Source: Kitasatospora albolonga
GTDB lineage: Bacteria > Actinomycetota > Actinomycetes > Streptomycetales > Streptomycetaceae
DNA: 64,000 nucleotides
Direction of reading: 5' to 3'
Assembly: GCA_002082585.1 (NCBI GenBank)
Contig: CP020563.1
Coordinates: 1,792,001-1,856,000 of the forward strand
Part shown: one piece after another, positions 8,264-16,967 of the stretch
How positions within the stretch are numbered: position 1 is the first letter of the stretch
Layout of the letters: each line of letters opens with the position of its first letter
Translations under genes and position numbers: made by a program
Notes under the pieces: generated by a model
Told to the model about the DNA's origin: nothing
The model's database searches: none
What the model saw: only the letters and a program-made list of their open reading frames with translations

Positions 8264-9399
8264 ACCGGCTGGAGCTGACCGGGCTCACCACCCGGCCCTC
8301 GCAGGTCTGGGGCGGGGTCCGGCTCGTGCCCCTCGTGCGGGAGGAGCCGGTCGCCGGGCTCCGGCTGCACCGGGAGGTGTACGAGGGGCTCGGTGCGGGG
8401 ATCGTCGAGCTCGACGACCGTACGCACTACGTCTCGTACATCCCTCACGGGCTCGTCGCCGACTGGTCCGGCGAGGGCTCCGACGCGCGGGACGGGGGCG
8501 GGCAGTCGGCCGCGTACGGGACCCAGTTCAGCGGGCTGGAGGCCGCGCGCACCGTCCGGCTGCCCCGGCTCGCCCACCACCGCACGGCCAAGCGGCGCCC
8601 CGGCGACCGGCTGCGGTTCCTGCCGCTCCACCTGGCCCTGGAGGGCTACCTCGCGCTGCACTTCGGCGGGCCGTCGACCGCCTGGGAGGAGTGGTCGCGC
8701 CGGGCGCTGCAAGCAGGGCTCTCGCCGCGCGCGGAGGACACGTACCTCGGGTGGTCGGTGCGCGGGCTCGGGGACGCGCTGCGGGTCTTCGAGATCCACC
8801 CGGACCAGTGCGGGGTGATGGTGTACGTCTCCGACGCGCTCGCCGCCGCGTTCGTGGTGCCGCACCCGGAGGACTACCGGCTGCTGCACGCCTCGCTGGT
8901 GGAGGACCTATACGGGGAGCTGGTGCACCAGTACGGGCTGTACGGGGCGCCCGTGCCGGAGTTCGGGGCGCGTATCGGGGGCGAGGAGCACATCCGTACG
9001 CTCGCCGGTCTGCGGGCGGCGGCGCTGGGGCAGGAGCGGGCGTGGGCGGAGGCGCACGACGGGCTGTTCGCGCGGGAGCTGCTGGATTCCTCGTACGGGT
9101 TCGAGCGGGTGTACCGGATGGGGTCGTTCACCCTGTGGCGGTTCCTGCCGCCGTTCGTCCGGGACGGGAGCGGGCAGCACATCGGGGAGACGATCACCGA
9201 CCACAAGGGGCGGGTCGCCTATCTGAAGACGTTCCGGCTCTCCGACCCCCAGATCCGGCGCGGCCACCTGCTGCACACCCTGGCGGGCGCGGACTGGGAG
9301 CTGTCCCGGGCGGCCGAGGCGCTGGGGGCGACCCGGGAGGAGCTGGTGCGGCGCATCCGGGCCGCCGGGTTCTCCGCACTCCTCAAGGGGAACGTGTGA
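8260..9399 (+). CDS. ARPP-like partner protein with C-terminal Fis-type HTH
   Basis: A 379-aa protein translationally coupled to the Ro60-like gene. The N-terminus 'VWGGVRLVPLVREEPVAGL' resembles the start of ARPP domains, which comparative genomics has linked to TROVE/vWA RNA-repair-type loci. The middle is alpha/beta with many conserved aromatic residues ('DTYLGWSVRGLGDALRVFEI'). The C-terminus 'AGADWELSRAAEALGATREE' followed by 'LVRRIRAAGF' is a Fis-like helix-turn-helix, suggesting it binds nucleic acid. No signal peptide is present. The family name is from memory and uncertain; the coupling to the upstream gene and the HTH tail are seen directly. Confidence 0.55.
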   Translation: MNRLELTGLTTRPSQVWGGVRLVPLVREEPVAGLRLHREVYEGLGAGIVELDDRTHYVSYIPHGLVADWSGEGSDARDGGGQSAAYGTQFSGLEAARTVRLPRLAHHRTAKRRPGDRLRFLPLHLALEGYLALHFGGPSTAWEEWSRRALQAGLSPRAEDTYLGWSVRGLGDALRVFEIHPDQCGVMVYVSDALAAAFVVPHPEDYRLLHASLVEDLYGELVHQYGLYGAPVPEFGARIGGEEHIRTLAGLRAAALGQERAWAEAHDGLFARELLDSSYGFERVYRMGSFTLWRFLPPFVRDGSGQHIGETITDHKGRVAYLKTFRLSDPQIRRGHLLHTLAGADWELSRAAEALGATREELVRRIRAAGFSALLKGNV

Positions 9400-9429
9400 C
9401 GAGACTCCTCAAGGGCAACGTGTGACGAG
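9378..9429 (+). repeat. 26-bp tandem duplication over a stop codon
   Basis: ACTCCTCAAGGGSAACGTGTGACGAG (26 bp) occurs at 9378-9403 and at 9404-9429 with one mismatch. The first copy holds the last codons (LLKGNV, stop) of the ARPP-like gene. The second recreates the same codons and stop in another frame just downstream. Confidence 0.9.
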
Positions 9430-9448
9430 TCCCCACAAGGCGCCCTTT

Positions 9449-9482
9449 TTAACGCAGGGAACCTCGGTAACACGGGGTTCAC
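9449..9482 (+). promoter_or_regulatory. Candidate GlnR-type binding site upstream of glnII
   Basis: TTAAC-N6-AACCT followed by GTAAC-N6-TTCAC lies about 80-110 bases before the glnII start. GlnR and GlnRII bind paired gTnAc/GaAAc half-sites upstream of nitrogen genes in Streptomyces. The half-site spacing here differs from the usual 22-bp repeat, so this is tentative. Confidence 0.35.
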
Positions 9483-9559
9483 ACTCGGGCAACGGACGGG
9501 AAATCGCGTCTTGCCAAGCTGCGCGGCATAGACCGCTGCACCCGCAAAGGATGGCGTCC

Positions 9560-10594
9560 GTGACGTTCAAGGCTGAGTACATCTGGATAGACGGCACCGA
9601 GCCGACCGCCAAGCTTCGCTCCAAGACGAAGATCATGGACGGCACGCCGTCGGGCGACGTGGCGGATCTGCCGATCTGGGGCTTCGACGGTTCCAGCACC
9701 AACCAGGCGGAGGGCCACGCCTCCGACCGGGTGCTGAAGCCGGTCTTCACCTGTCCGGACCCGATCCGCGGCGGTGACGACGTCCTCGTCCTGTGCGAGG
9801 TCTTCAACATCGACATGACCCCGCACGAGTCCAACACCCGGGCCGTGCTCCGTCCGGTCGCCGAGCGGTTCGCGGGCCAGGCCCCGATCTTCGGCATCGA
9901 GCAGGAGTACACCTTCTTCGACGGCCACCGGCCGCTCGGCTTCCCCGAGGGCGGCTTCCCGGCCGCGCAGGGCGGCTACTACTGCGGGGTGGGCGCGGAC
10001 GAGATCTTCGGCCGCGAGATCGTGGAGAAGCACCTCGACAACTGCCTGGCGGCGGGGCTCGGGATCTCCGGGATCAACGCCGAGGTCATGCCGGGCCAGT
10101 GGGAGTTCCAGGTGGGCCCGCTCTCCCCGCTGGACGTCTCCGACCAGCTGTGGGTGGCCCGTTGGCTGCTCTACCGCACCGCCGAGGACTTCAATGTCTC
10201 CGCGACGCTGGACCCGAAGCCGGTCAAGGGCGACTGGAACGGCGCGGGCGCGCACACCAACTTCTCCACCAAGGCGATGCGCGAGGGGTACGACGCGATC
10301 ATCACCGCGTGCGAGTCGCTGGGCGAGGGCTCCAAGCCGATGGACCACGTGAAGAACTACGGCGCGGGCATCGACGACCGGCTGACCGGTCTGCACGAGA
10401 CCGCCCCGTGGAACGAGTACAGCTACGGCGTCTCCAACCGCGGCGCCTCGGTCCGTATCCCCTGGCAGGTCGAGCAGGACCGGAAGGGGTACATCGAGGA
10501 CCGCCGTCCCAACGCCAACGTCGACCCGTACGTCGTCACGCGGCTGATCGTCGACACGTGCTGCACCGCGCTGGAGAAGGCCGACCAGGTCTGA
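9560..10594 (+). CDS. glnII: Glutamine synthetase type II
   Basis: A 344-aa eukaryote-like (type II) glutamine synthetase, which joins ammonia to glutamate using ATP. Signatures include 'IWGFDGSSTNQAEGHASD' (the latch loop), 'FGIEQEYTFF' (metal-binding Glu residues), 'NAEVMPGQWEFQVGP', 'GAGAHTNFSTKAM' and 'NRGASVRIP' (ATP and glutamate site). Length is normal for GlnII, which forms decamers and is not adenylylated. The start is taken as GTG at 9560, because GGATGG sits five bases ahead of it; an ATG three codons earlier would leave no space for a ribosome site. A strong terminator follows. GlnR and GlnRII control this gene in S. coelicolor. Confidence 0.97.
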   Translation: MTFKAEYIWIDGTEPTAKLRSKTKIMDGTPSGDVADLPIWGFDGSSTNQAEGHASDRVLKPVFTCPDPIRGGDDVLVLCEVFNIDMTPHESNTRAVLRPVAERFAGQAPIFGIEQEYTFFDGHRPLGFPEGGFPAAQGGYYCGVGADEIFGREIVEKHLDNCLAAGLGISGINAEVMPGQWEFQVGPLSPLDVSDQLWVARWLLYRTAEDFNVSATLDPKPVKGDWNGAGAHTNFSTKAMREGYDAIITACESLGEGSKPMDHVKNYGAGIDDRLTGLHETAPWNEYSYGVSNRGASVRIPWQVEQDRKGYIEDRRPNANVDPYVVTRLIVDTCCTALEKADQV

Positions 10595-10617
10595 TCCCGA
10601 CGCCACGCGTCTGTGAG

Positions 10618-10647
10618 GGGCCCGCCGGTCATCGGACCGGCGGGCCC
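10618..10647 (+). terminator. Terminator after glnII
   Basis: A perfect 12-bp stem, GGGCCCGCCGGT paired with ACCGGCGGGCCC, encloses a six-base loop 24 bases after the glnII stop codon. As usual in Streptomyces there is only a short T-rich tail. Confidence 0.85.
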
Positions 10648-10761
10648 TTCACGTACGTTTTCGCGCTCGTTCGAGGCGTACGGAATCAAAAGTGAGCGCG
10701 ATAAAGCGCAGCGTGAGGAAGGTAACGCCGGGCGGGCGTATCGACGGGTGAGAGAAGTCTG

Positions 10762-10914
10762 ATGCACAGCCGCAATGTCTGCTTCAATGGAGCCATGGCC
10801 AGCTTCCAGTACATCGCGTCGGGTCGCAGCGACCTCGAGCCGTTCTGGCCTTCCCGTCAGCACCATGATTTCGACCGGGTGTGTTGCCGCGCGTGGAACG
10901 CGCAGGCCCTCTAA
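10762..10914 (+). CDS. Short ORF ahead of the GlnRII-like gene, 50 aa
   Basis: A 50-codon open frame encodes MHSRNVCFNGAMASFQYIAS and continues with an aromatic, His-rich stretch (LEPFWPSRQHHDFDRVCC) to a stop 82 bases before the GlnRII-like start. AGAGAAG lies seven bases before the ATG; an internal ATG at residue 12 is an alternative. The composition (Trp, Phe, Cys, His) differs from random high-GC frames, and it sits between a terminator and a regulator gene, as a leader peptide would. I know of no described function. It may be a chance frame. Confidence 0.35.
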   Translation: MHSRNVCFNGAMASFQYIASGRSDLEPFWPSRQHHDFDRVCCRAWNAQAL

Positions 10915-10996
10915 AGCCGCTCACCCCGGCCTTCGGTCCGCGCGCACGACGCAAGTCCGTCCTCGACGACTCCTCGCGCGAAAGAGCTGACCCTCC

Positions 10997-11659
10997 ATGG
11001 CGAACACCCGTACTTTCTCCGCCGCCTCCGCTGCCACCGCGGCCTCCCCGGCGCCCGCTGCGGCCAACCCCACCGCCCGCTCCCTCTCCCCCAACCGCCA
11101 CCGGCTGCGGGCCGTCGACCGGGACGAGGTCGCCCGGCTCTCGGACGTGGCCGACTTCCTGCCGCCGGGCGCGACCTGGCTGCCCGCCCCCCAGCACACG
11201 CTTCCCGCCCTGCCGGGGCAGCCGCCGATGATCGGCTACCTGGTGCTCGTACCGGCCGACCAGCAGCCGGCGCTCGCCGGGGCGGTCGCCGCCTCCCAGC
11301 ACGGCCGCCCGGTCGACCGGCAGGGCCGCGCGCCCTTCGTCCAGCAGCCGGTGCCGGAGCCCGTCGAGGAGGCGGCACCCGGTCCGGTCCGGATCGACTC
11401 GACCCGGCGCACGGCCTCCGTCGACGGGGTCACCCTCGACCTCACGTACCTGGAGTTCGAGCTGCTGGCCCATCTGGTGGCGCACCCCCACCGGGTGCAC
11501 ACCCGCGACCAGTTGGTGACGACGGTGTGGGGTTACGGGCATGTGGGCGACGGGCGCACCGTCGACGTCCACGTGGCCCGGCTGCGCCGCAAGCTCGGTG
11601 CGGAGCACCGCCGTTCGATCCAGACGGTCCGCCGGGTGGGGTACAAGTACACGCCCTGA
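10997..11659 (+). CDS. glnRII: OmpR-type winged-helix regulator, GlnRII-like
   Basis: A 220-aa regulator. The C-terminal 95 residues are a full OmpR/PhoB DNA-binding domain ('LDLTYLEFELLAHLVAHPHR', then 'TVDVHVARLRRKLG' and 'IQTVRRVGYKYTP'). The N-terminal 120 residues are Ala/Pro-rich and short, without the receiver fold or the phosphorylatable Asp of ordinary response regulators. In S. coelicolor, GlnRII is an OmpR-type protein encoded close to glnII that binds the glnA, glnII and amtB promoters, and both position and architecture fit here. The gene name rests on this context. Without phosphorylation it must be controlled by abundance or another ligand. Confidence 0.65.
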   Translation: MANTRTFSAASAATAASPAPAAANPTARSLSPNRHRLRAVDRDEVARLSDVADFLPPGATWLPAPQHTLPALPGQPPMIGYLVLVPADQQPALAGAVAASQHGRPVDRQGRAPFVQQPVPEPVEEAAPGPVRIDSTRRTASVDGVTLDLTYLEFELLAHLVAHPHRVHTRDQLVTTVWGYGHVGDGRTVDVHVARLRRKLGAEHRRSIQTVRRVGYKYTP

Positions 11660-11897
11660 CCGGCCACTTGCGCACCCCGGCCTCCCGCGCATCCGGCGGC
11701 CCCGGACCACGGTCTCGTTTCCCGTGGTCCGGGGCCGCCGCCGTGCGGCCCCGGCCGTCGGCCGGGGCTCCTGAGGGGGGTGGTGCCAGGTACACCATCG
11801 GGTGGGTGTCGGACCGGCTGCCCGGGCGGGAGCGGTGTGGGCCAGACTGACTGCGGAACGGGGCCCGTTCGGGTCCGGTCAGGGGAGAGGGACGACG

Positions 11898-13169
11898 ATG
11901 AACGCACTCGTGACACGGATTCGGCCGCCGATGCTGGCGGCGGGGCGGGGGCTCTTCCTGTCGGTCTACGGGCTGGCCGTCTCGATCGTCCTGTTCGTCC
12001 TCGCGGTGGTGTCGATCAGCCTCATCCTGCTGGGCATCGGTGTGTTCACCACCCCGGTGGTGCTGGCGGCGGTGCGCCGCCACGCGAACCAGCGACGGCT
12101 GTGGGCGGAAGCCTGGTGCGACGTGCGCATCGCGGCCCCGTACCGCCCGTTCCCGAAGGATCTGCGCGGCGGGGTCACCGGGCAGGTGGAGCGCACCACG
12201 CTGCTGCTGAAGGACCCGGCGACCTGGCGGGACCTCCAGTGGCTGCTGGTCGACATGACGGCCGGGACCGTGCTGGCCGTGCTGGCCGCGGCGCTGATGC
12301 TCTACCCGGTCGAGTCGGTGGTGCTGGCGGCGGGGCTGTGGCGGGTGTTCCAGGACGGCGACCCGTACTGGTACGGGTTCGTGCCGGTGGACAGCCAGCT
12401 CACGGGGCTGGCCGCCCTGGCGCTCGGCGCGGCGCTCTTCACCCTCGGCCTGCGGGCCGCCGAGCCGGTCCTGCGGGCGCACTTCCTGCTGGCCCGTACG
12501 CTGCTGGCGCCCACCCCGGAGCAGACCCTGGCGCAGCGCGTGGACCGGCTGACCGAGACGCGGCACGAGGCGGTGGACACCGCCGCCTCCGAACTACGGC
12601 GCATCGAGCGGGATCTGCACGACGGGGCGCAGGCGCGGCTGGTCGCGATGGGGATGAACCTGGGCACGATCGAGGCGCTCATCGAGAAGGACCCGGCGCA
12701 GGCGAAGAAGATGCTGGCCATGGCCCGGGAGTCGTCGGCGGAGGCCCTGACCGAGCTGCGCGACCTGGTCCGGGGCATCCACCCGCCGGTCCTCGCCGAA
12801 CGCGGCCTCGGCGACGCGGTCAAGGCGCTGGCCCTGCGGCTGCCGGTCACCACGGAGGTGGCGGTGGATCTGCCGGGGCGGGCGGAGGCGTCCGTGGAGT
12901 CGGCGGCGTACTTCGCGGTGAGCGAGCTCCTGACCAACGCGGTGAAGCACTCCGGGGGCGACTGCGTCTGGGTGGACCTGCACCACACCGAGGGGATGCT
13001 CCGGATCTCCGTGACGGACAACGGCGGCGGCGGTGCCCGGATCGGATCGGGCTCGGGCCTGAGCGGGGTCGAACGGCGACTCGGTACATTCGACGGTGTC
13101 CTGGCCGTCAGCAGCCCCGCCGGCGGCCCCACCATGGTGACCATGGAGCTTCCTTGCGTGTTGTCCTAG
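11898..13169 (+). CDS. Two-component sensor histidine kinase, HisKA_3 type
   Basis: A 423-aa NarL-partner kinase. The N-terminus carries a Sensor-type membrane domain with four hydrophobic helices (about residues 20-50 and 110-180). The dimerisation/phosphoacceptor helix is 'RRIERDLHDGAQARL' with His241, and the ATPase domain has the N box 'ELLTNAVKHSGG' (Asn347) and 'DNGGGGA'. It autophosphorylates and passes phosphate to the response regulator encoded by the overlapping next gene. The start is the ATG after GGGGAGAGGGACGACG. No extracellular sensing domain is evident, so the signal is probably within the membrane or cytosol and is unknown. Confidence 0.92.
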   Translation: MNALVTRIRPPMLAAGRGLFLSVYGLAVSIVLFVLAVVSISLILLGIGVFTTPVVLAAVRRHANQRRLWAEAWCDVRIAAPYRPFPKDLRGGVTGQVERTTLLLKDPATWRDLQWLLVDMTAGTVLAVLAAALMLYPVESVVLAAGLWRVFQDGDPYWYGFVPVDSQLTGLAALALGAALFTLGLRAAEPVLRAHFLLARTLLAPTPEQTLAQRVDRLTETRHEAVDTAASELRRIERDLHDGAQARLVAMGMNLGTIEALIEKDPAQAKKMLAMARESSAEALTELRDLVRGIHPPVLAERGLGDAVKALALRLPVTTEVAVDLPGRAEASVESAAYFAVSELLTNAVKHSGGDCVWVDLHHTEGMLRISVTDNGGGGARIGSGSGLSGVERRLGTFDGVLAVSSPAGGPTMVTMELPCVLS

Positions 13170-13801
13170 CCGAAGACCTCTTCCTGCTGCGCGACGGACT
13201 GGTGCGCATGCTGGAGGCGTACGGGTTCGAGATCGCCGCAGCCGTGGAGACCGGGCCCGAACTGACCAAGGCGCTCGCCGAGTTGGAGCCGGACGTCGCG
13301 GTCGTCGACGTCCGGCTCCCGCCGTCGCACACGGACGAGGGCCTCCAGTGCGCCCTGGCCGCCCGGCGGGCCCGGCCGGGGCTGCCGGTGCTGGTGCTCT
13401 CGCAGCACGTGGAGCAGCTGTACGCACGGGAGTTGCTCGCCGACGGCAACGGGGCCATCGGCTACCTCCTGAAGGACCGGGTCTTCGACGCCGACCAGTT
13501 CATCGACGCCGTACGACGGGTGGCGGCGGGCGGCACGGCGATGGACCCGCAGGTCATCTCCCAGCTCCTGTCGCGCCGTTCGCAGGACAAGCCGATGGGC
13601 GGCCTCACCCCGCGCGAACGGGAGGTGATGGAGCTGATGGCCCAGGGCCGGTCCAACGCGGCCATCGCCGGTCAACTGGTGGTCACAGAGCGGGCGATCG
13701 CCAAGCACACCTCGAACATCTTCGGAAAGCTCGGCCTGCCGCCCTCGGACGACGACAACCGCCGCGTGCTCGCGGTGCTCGCCTATCTGGACCACGGCTG
13801 A
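13154..13801 (+). CDS. NarL/FixJ-family response regulator with TTG start
   Basis: A 215-aa response regulator paired with the kinase upstream. The receiver has Glu7/Asp8, the phosphoacceptor Asp52 in '[10 protein letters not shown]' and Lys107 in 'GYLLKDR'. The LuxR-type DNA-binding domain is '[20 protein letters not shown]' and following. No ATG or GTG fits the beginning of the receiver; TTG at 13154 has GGAG five bases upstream and is the best start. The gene overlaps the kinase by 16 bases, so they form one translational unit. Targets are not evident from the sequence. Confidence 0.92.
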   Translation: MRVVLAEDLFLLRDGLVRMLEAYGFEIAAAVETGPELTKALAELEPDVAVVDVRLPPSHTDEGLQCALAARRARPGLPVLVLSQHVEQLYARELLADGNGAIGYLLKDRVFDADQFIDAVRRVAAGGTAMDPQVISQLLSRRSQDKPMGGLTPREREVMELMAQGRSNAAIAGQLVVTERAIAKHTSNIFGKLGLPPSDDDNRRVLAVLAYLDHG

Positions 13802-13955
13802 CCGGTCCGGCCGGGGGCCGCCCCCGTGGCCGGCCGGCTCCCGGCCCGGCCGCCCGGTCGGCCGGAACTTCCCACGAATCGGCCGGGGGACTGAACGGGC
13901 CGCCGGGCCCGCCCGTATGAGACGTCACGCTTCTCCCTCGAAGCAGAGGAGTCCC

Positions 13956-15503
13956 ATGCGACGCACAGCACGTACCCCCCGCACGTCCCGCAGGAAACGC
14001 TCCAGCCTGGCCAACCGGGCCATAGCCGCCTCCGCCGCCCTGATCCTGGGCGGCGGCGGGCTGGTGGCGGTCAATGTCTACGCCTCGGCGGGGGAAGGGC
14101 CGTCCGGCTCACCGCCCACCCGGGCCCAGAACACGGCCCGCCAGATGTCCACCATCGACTGTCCCGATGCCGGTAACGAACTGTCCGACGTACCCGAGCA
14201 GGCACGCCCCGAGGTCGACCGTGAACTCGCGGCGATGGATACCCAGATCACCGATGCCTACCGGCAGTTCGCCGACCGCAAGGAGCAGATATCCCAGGAC
14301 CCCGGCCTGGCCGAGAACGCCGTGCTCGGCCCGTTGCGGAGCAAGCGGTCGGCGAGCCTCGACCGTATCGGCATCGCGATCGGACGCGTCGGGGAGCGCC
14401 CCGCGGGGATCGAAGGTCTCGCCGGATGCAGCCTGCGCGCCGACGACAGCGCCCCCGGCAACGGCAATAGCAACGGCAAGGACGGCGGCAATGGCGGCAC
14501 CGGAGGCCAGGACGACGGCCAGGGCCAGGACCAAGGCCAGAATCAGGGCCAGGGCGACAACCAGGGCCAGGGCGATGACCAGGGCAACGGTCAAGGCCAG
14601 GGCAACGGCCAGGGCGGCAACGGCCCCGTGGCCTCCGATTTTGTCGACATCCAGTCCGTCCAGCCCAACGTCGACCGCCCCCGCCAGCGCCGGGGCGCCT
14701 CCCGGGGCACCTTCACCACCGACTGCGGCCGCAACGAGAACGGGAAGTTCAACCCGGACAACGTGATCGTCGCGCCCGGCGTGAGCAACGGCGCGCACCA
14801 CATGCACGATTACGTCGGCAACCAGGCCAACGACGCCTTCGCCAGCGACGACGATCTGGCGAACGGTGTCACCACCTGCCGCAACCAGGGTGACCGGTCG
14901 TCCTACTTCTGGCCCGTGCTGCGCCTCCAGAACGGGCAGGACGAGGCCGATGCGAACGCCGACGGAGGAGGAAAGGACCAGAACGTCGGCCAGATCCAGA
15001 CACCGTCCCGGGTGACGCTGAAGTTCGTCGGCTCCCCCGTCGGCAGGGTCACCGCGATGCCGCGCTTCCTGCGGATCATCACCGGGGACGCGAAGGCGTT
15101 CACCAACGGCGACGCCAACGCCAACGCCTCCTGGAGCTGCACCGGGTTCGAGAACCGCCAGCTGAAGGACAAGTACCCGATCTGCCCCGAGGGCAGCCAG
15201 GTGGTGCGTACGTTCGCCTTCCAGAACTGCTGGGACGGGCGGAACACCGACAGCGCCAACCACCGCACCCATGTGGCCTTCGCCCAGCCGAACGGGCGCT
15301 GCCCGAAAGGATTCCGGGCGGTGCCGCAGCTGGTCCAGCGGATCGTGTACGACGTGCCGCCGGGGCCCGGCTTCGCCGTCGACTCCTTCCCCGAGCAGCT
15401 GCACAAACCGATCACCGACCACGGCGACTTCATCAACGTCTTCGACCAGCGGCTGATGAAGAAGATGGTGCGGTGCATCAACGACGGGCGCCGGTGCCGC
15501 TGA
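13956..15503 (+). CDS. Secreted DUF1996-domain protein
   Basis: A 515-aa exported protein. A very basic N-terminus with repeated Arg ([15 protein letters not shown]) precedes a hydrophobic stretch '[18 protein letters not shown]', a typical actinomycete signal or anchor. Residues about 165-220 are low-complexity Gly/Gln/Asn/Asp repeats ([17 protein letters not shown]). The C-terminal 290 residues form the DUF1996 domain, with '[11 protein letters not shown]', 'YFWPVLR' and several paired cysteines. DUF1996 occurs in secreted proteins of actinomycetes and fungi; its function is unknown, though the His-rich motif suggests metal or hydrolase chemistry. AGAGGAG precedes the chosen ATG. The Arg run is not a canonical twin-arginine motif. 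Confidence 0.85.
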   Translation: MRRTARTPRTSRRKRSSLANRAIAASAALILGGGGLVAVNVYASAGEGPSGSPPTRAQNTARQMSTIDCPDAGNELSDVPEQARPEVDRELAAMDTQITDAYRQFADRKEQISQDPGLAENAVLGPLRSKRSASLDRIGIAIGRVGERPAGIEGLAGCSLRADDSAPGNGNSNGKDGGNGGTGGQDDGQGQDQGQNQGQGDNQGQGDDQGNGQGQGNGQGGNGPVASDFVDIQSVQPNVDRPRQRRGASRGTFTTDCGRNENGKFNPDNVIVAPGVSNGAHHMHDYVGNQANDAFASDDDLANGVTTCRNQGDRSSYFWPVLRLQNGQDEADANADGGGKDQNVGQIQTPSRVTLKFVGSPVGRVTAMPRFLRIITGDAKAFTNGDANANASWSCTGFENRQLKDKYPICPEGSQVVRTFAFQNCWDGRNTDSANHRTHVAFAQPNGRCPKGFRAVPQLVQRIVYDVPPGPGFAVDSFPEQLHKPITDHGDFINVFDQRLMKKMVRCINDGRRCR

Positions 15504-15527
15504 TACGCCACCGAGGGCGCCCCTGCC

Positions 15528-15565
15528 GGTGCCGGTTCCGGTAGTACGACACCGGAACCGGCACC
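15528..15565. terminator. Bidirectional terminator
   Basis: A perfect 15-bp inverted repeat, GGTGCCGGTTCCGGT paired with ACCGGAACCGGCACC, has an eight-base loop. It lies between the convergent DUF1996 and lipoprotein genes and can end transcription from both sides. Confidence 0.85.
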
Positions 15566-15596
15566 CGTAGCGCCCGTCCCCCCTGAACCTGCGCGG

Positions 15597-16094
15597 TCAG
15601 CTCCCGTGGTGACCGGAGTGCCCTTCCTCGCTCCCCCCATCCCCGCTCTCCCCCGAGTGGTGCGGCGAGGCGGTCTCCACCGTCCCCCCGAGCCGGCCGC
15701 GCAGCGCCGCGACCACCTTCGCCTCACCGACGGCGACCCACCGCCGGCCGACGAGGTACGAACCGCCGTAGTCCTTGGCCTCGTTGATCCACTCGCGCTG
15801 GCCGCGGTCGGTGGCGAAGGTGGTCAGCACGTAACGCCCGCCCGTAGTGGTGCAGTTGGCCTGCCGCAGCTCCTGGGCGTCGGTCTGTACGTTGGGTTCG
15901 CAGCCCGCCTTCTCGGCCAGCTGCTCCAGGGTTCCCGTCGCGGTCGGCGGCGCCGAGGGACGGTCCTTCCCGGCGCCGTCGGCCGCTTCCTGTTCGCCGC
16001 CCGCGCTGCACCCGGTCAGGAGCAGCAGCGCTGCCAGGAGGGTGCCCGCGGCCCGGGGGCCGACTCCGACTCGCCATTCCGGTTCTGTCGCCAT
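15597..16094 (-). CDS. Putative lipoprotein, 165 aa
   Basis: The N-terminus ends in the lipobox 'LLLLTGCSA', so the mature protein should be lipid-anchored at Cys near residue 29 and face outward. The mature part has two cysteines (AGCEPN, QANCTT) that may form a disulphide, an alpha/beta segment with 'RYVLTTFATDRGQREWINEA' and a His/Gly/Ser-rich tail (HSGHHGS). The small domain resembles others found in Streptomyces lipoproteins with no known role. ATG at 16094 is preferred; an in-frame ATG five codons earlier is also possible. Confidence 0.75.
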   Translation of the reverse strand: MATEPEWRVGVGPRAAGTLLAALLLLTGCSAGGEQEAADGAGKDRPSAPPTATGTLEQLAEKAGCEPNVQTDAQELRQANCTTTGGRYVLTTFATDRGQREWINEAKDYGGSYLVGRRWVAVGEAKVVAALRGRLGGTVETASPHHSGESGDGGSEEGHSGHHGS

Positions 16095-16121
16095 CGCCCC
16101 ATCCTGCACCCGGGACCGGGC

Positions 16122-16874
16122 TCAGGGATGGACTACGGCAAGACTCACGACATAGGTCTCCTCCACCTCTCCGGCCGGGAACTGAGCGGCCAGCAGGGCG
16201 CGTTCGCGGTCCAGACAGTCGCGTACCGCCGCCGGGTCCGCGATCAGGAAGTCGGAGTAGGTGGCGATGTTGGCGAGGTGCGTGGCGATCGGTACGCGGC
16301 GGCTCCAGGTCACCAGCCGGGTGCGGAAGTCGAGCCCCTCGGGCAGTACGGCGCGGAAGCGGGCCCGGTTGTCGTACACGGTCGGGACATCGGCCCCGAA
16401 GAAGGTCCGCAGCCGCCGGTCCTGGTCGCCGATCCACTCCACGGTGGTGTCGGAGTCGTTCCACCACAGGGCGAGCGCCCCGCCGGACCGCAGCACCCGG
16501 CGCGCCTCGGGGACCGAGCGGGCGGGGTCGGTCCAGTGCCAGGACTGGGCGTACGTGATCAGGTCCATGGAGCCGGTCCGCAGCGGCAGCCGGTTGCCGT
16601 CGCCCCGGACCACGGGCACATCCGGCAGGCTCCGGCGGAACTGCTCGGCCATTCCGTCGCCCGGCTCCACCGCGGTGACCCGGGCGCCCCGCTCACGCAG
16701 CCGTGCGGTGCCGAGTCCGGTGCCCGCGCCGACGTCCGCGACCCGGGCTCCGGCCAGGGGCAGTCCGGCGAGCTCCTCGACGGCGTCGAACAGGGCGGGC
16801 GGGTAGGAGGGGCGGTTGGCGGCGTAGGCGGCGGCCGCCGCGTCGAAGGAACGCGCCTGCACAGGTTTCGTCAT
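16122..16874 (-). CDS. Class I SAM-dependent methyltransferase
   Basis: A 250-aa methyltransferase of the Methyltransf_11/25 type. Motif I 'VADVGAGTGLGTARL' binds S-adenosylmethionine, 'VTAVEPGDGMAEQ' is the acidic loop that holds the ribose, and 'DLITYAQSWHWTD' is motif II/III. Relatives with the 'SWHW' segment are usually small-molecule methyltransferases. No signal peptide. It is divergent from the predicted diiron hydrolase gene at 16968, with a 93-bp gap between them. The substrate is unknown. Confidence 0.88.
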   Translation of the reverse strand: MTKPVQARSFDAAAAAYAANRPSYPPALFDAVEELAGLPLAGARVADVGAGTGLGTARLRERGARVTAVEPGDGMAEQFRRSLPDVPVVRGDGNRLPLRTGSMDLITYAQSWHWTDPARSVPEARRVLRSGGALALWWNDSDTTVEWIGDQDRRLRTFFGADVPTVYDNRARFRAVLPEGLDFRTRLVTWSRRVPIATHLANIATYSDFLIADPAAVRDCLDRERALLAAQFPAGEVEETYVVSLAVVHP

Positions 16875-16967
16875 ACAACCATCATGGCCCGGCGCTCCGT
16901 CGCCCGGCCACGGGAAAATCCGTGCACGCCCCTGTTCCCGCCGGGTACCCGTCAGTACATTGACACC

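Noticed and set aside
8019..9425. A 468-codon plus-strand frame over the ARPP-like gene
   Set aside because: Different frame, Arg/Ala/Gly-rich, and no motifs; the 8260 frame is coupled to the upstream gene and has a structured sequence.
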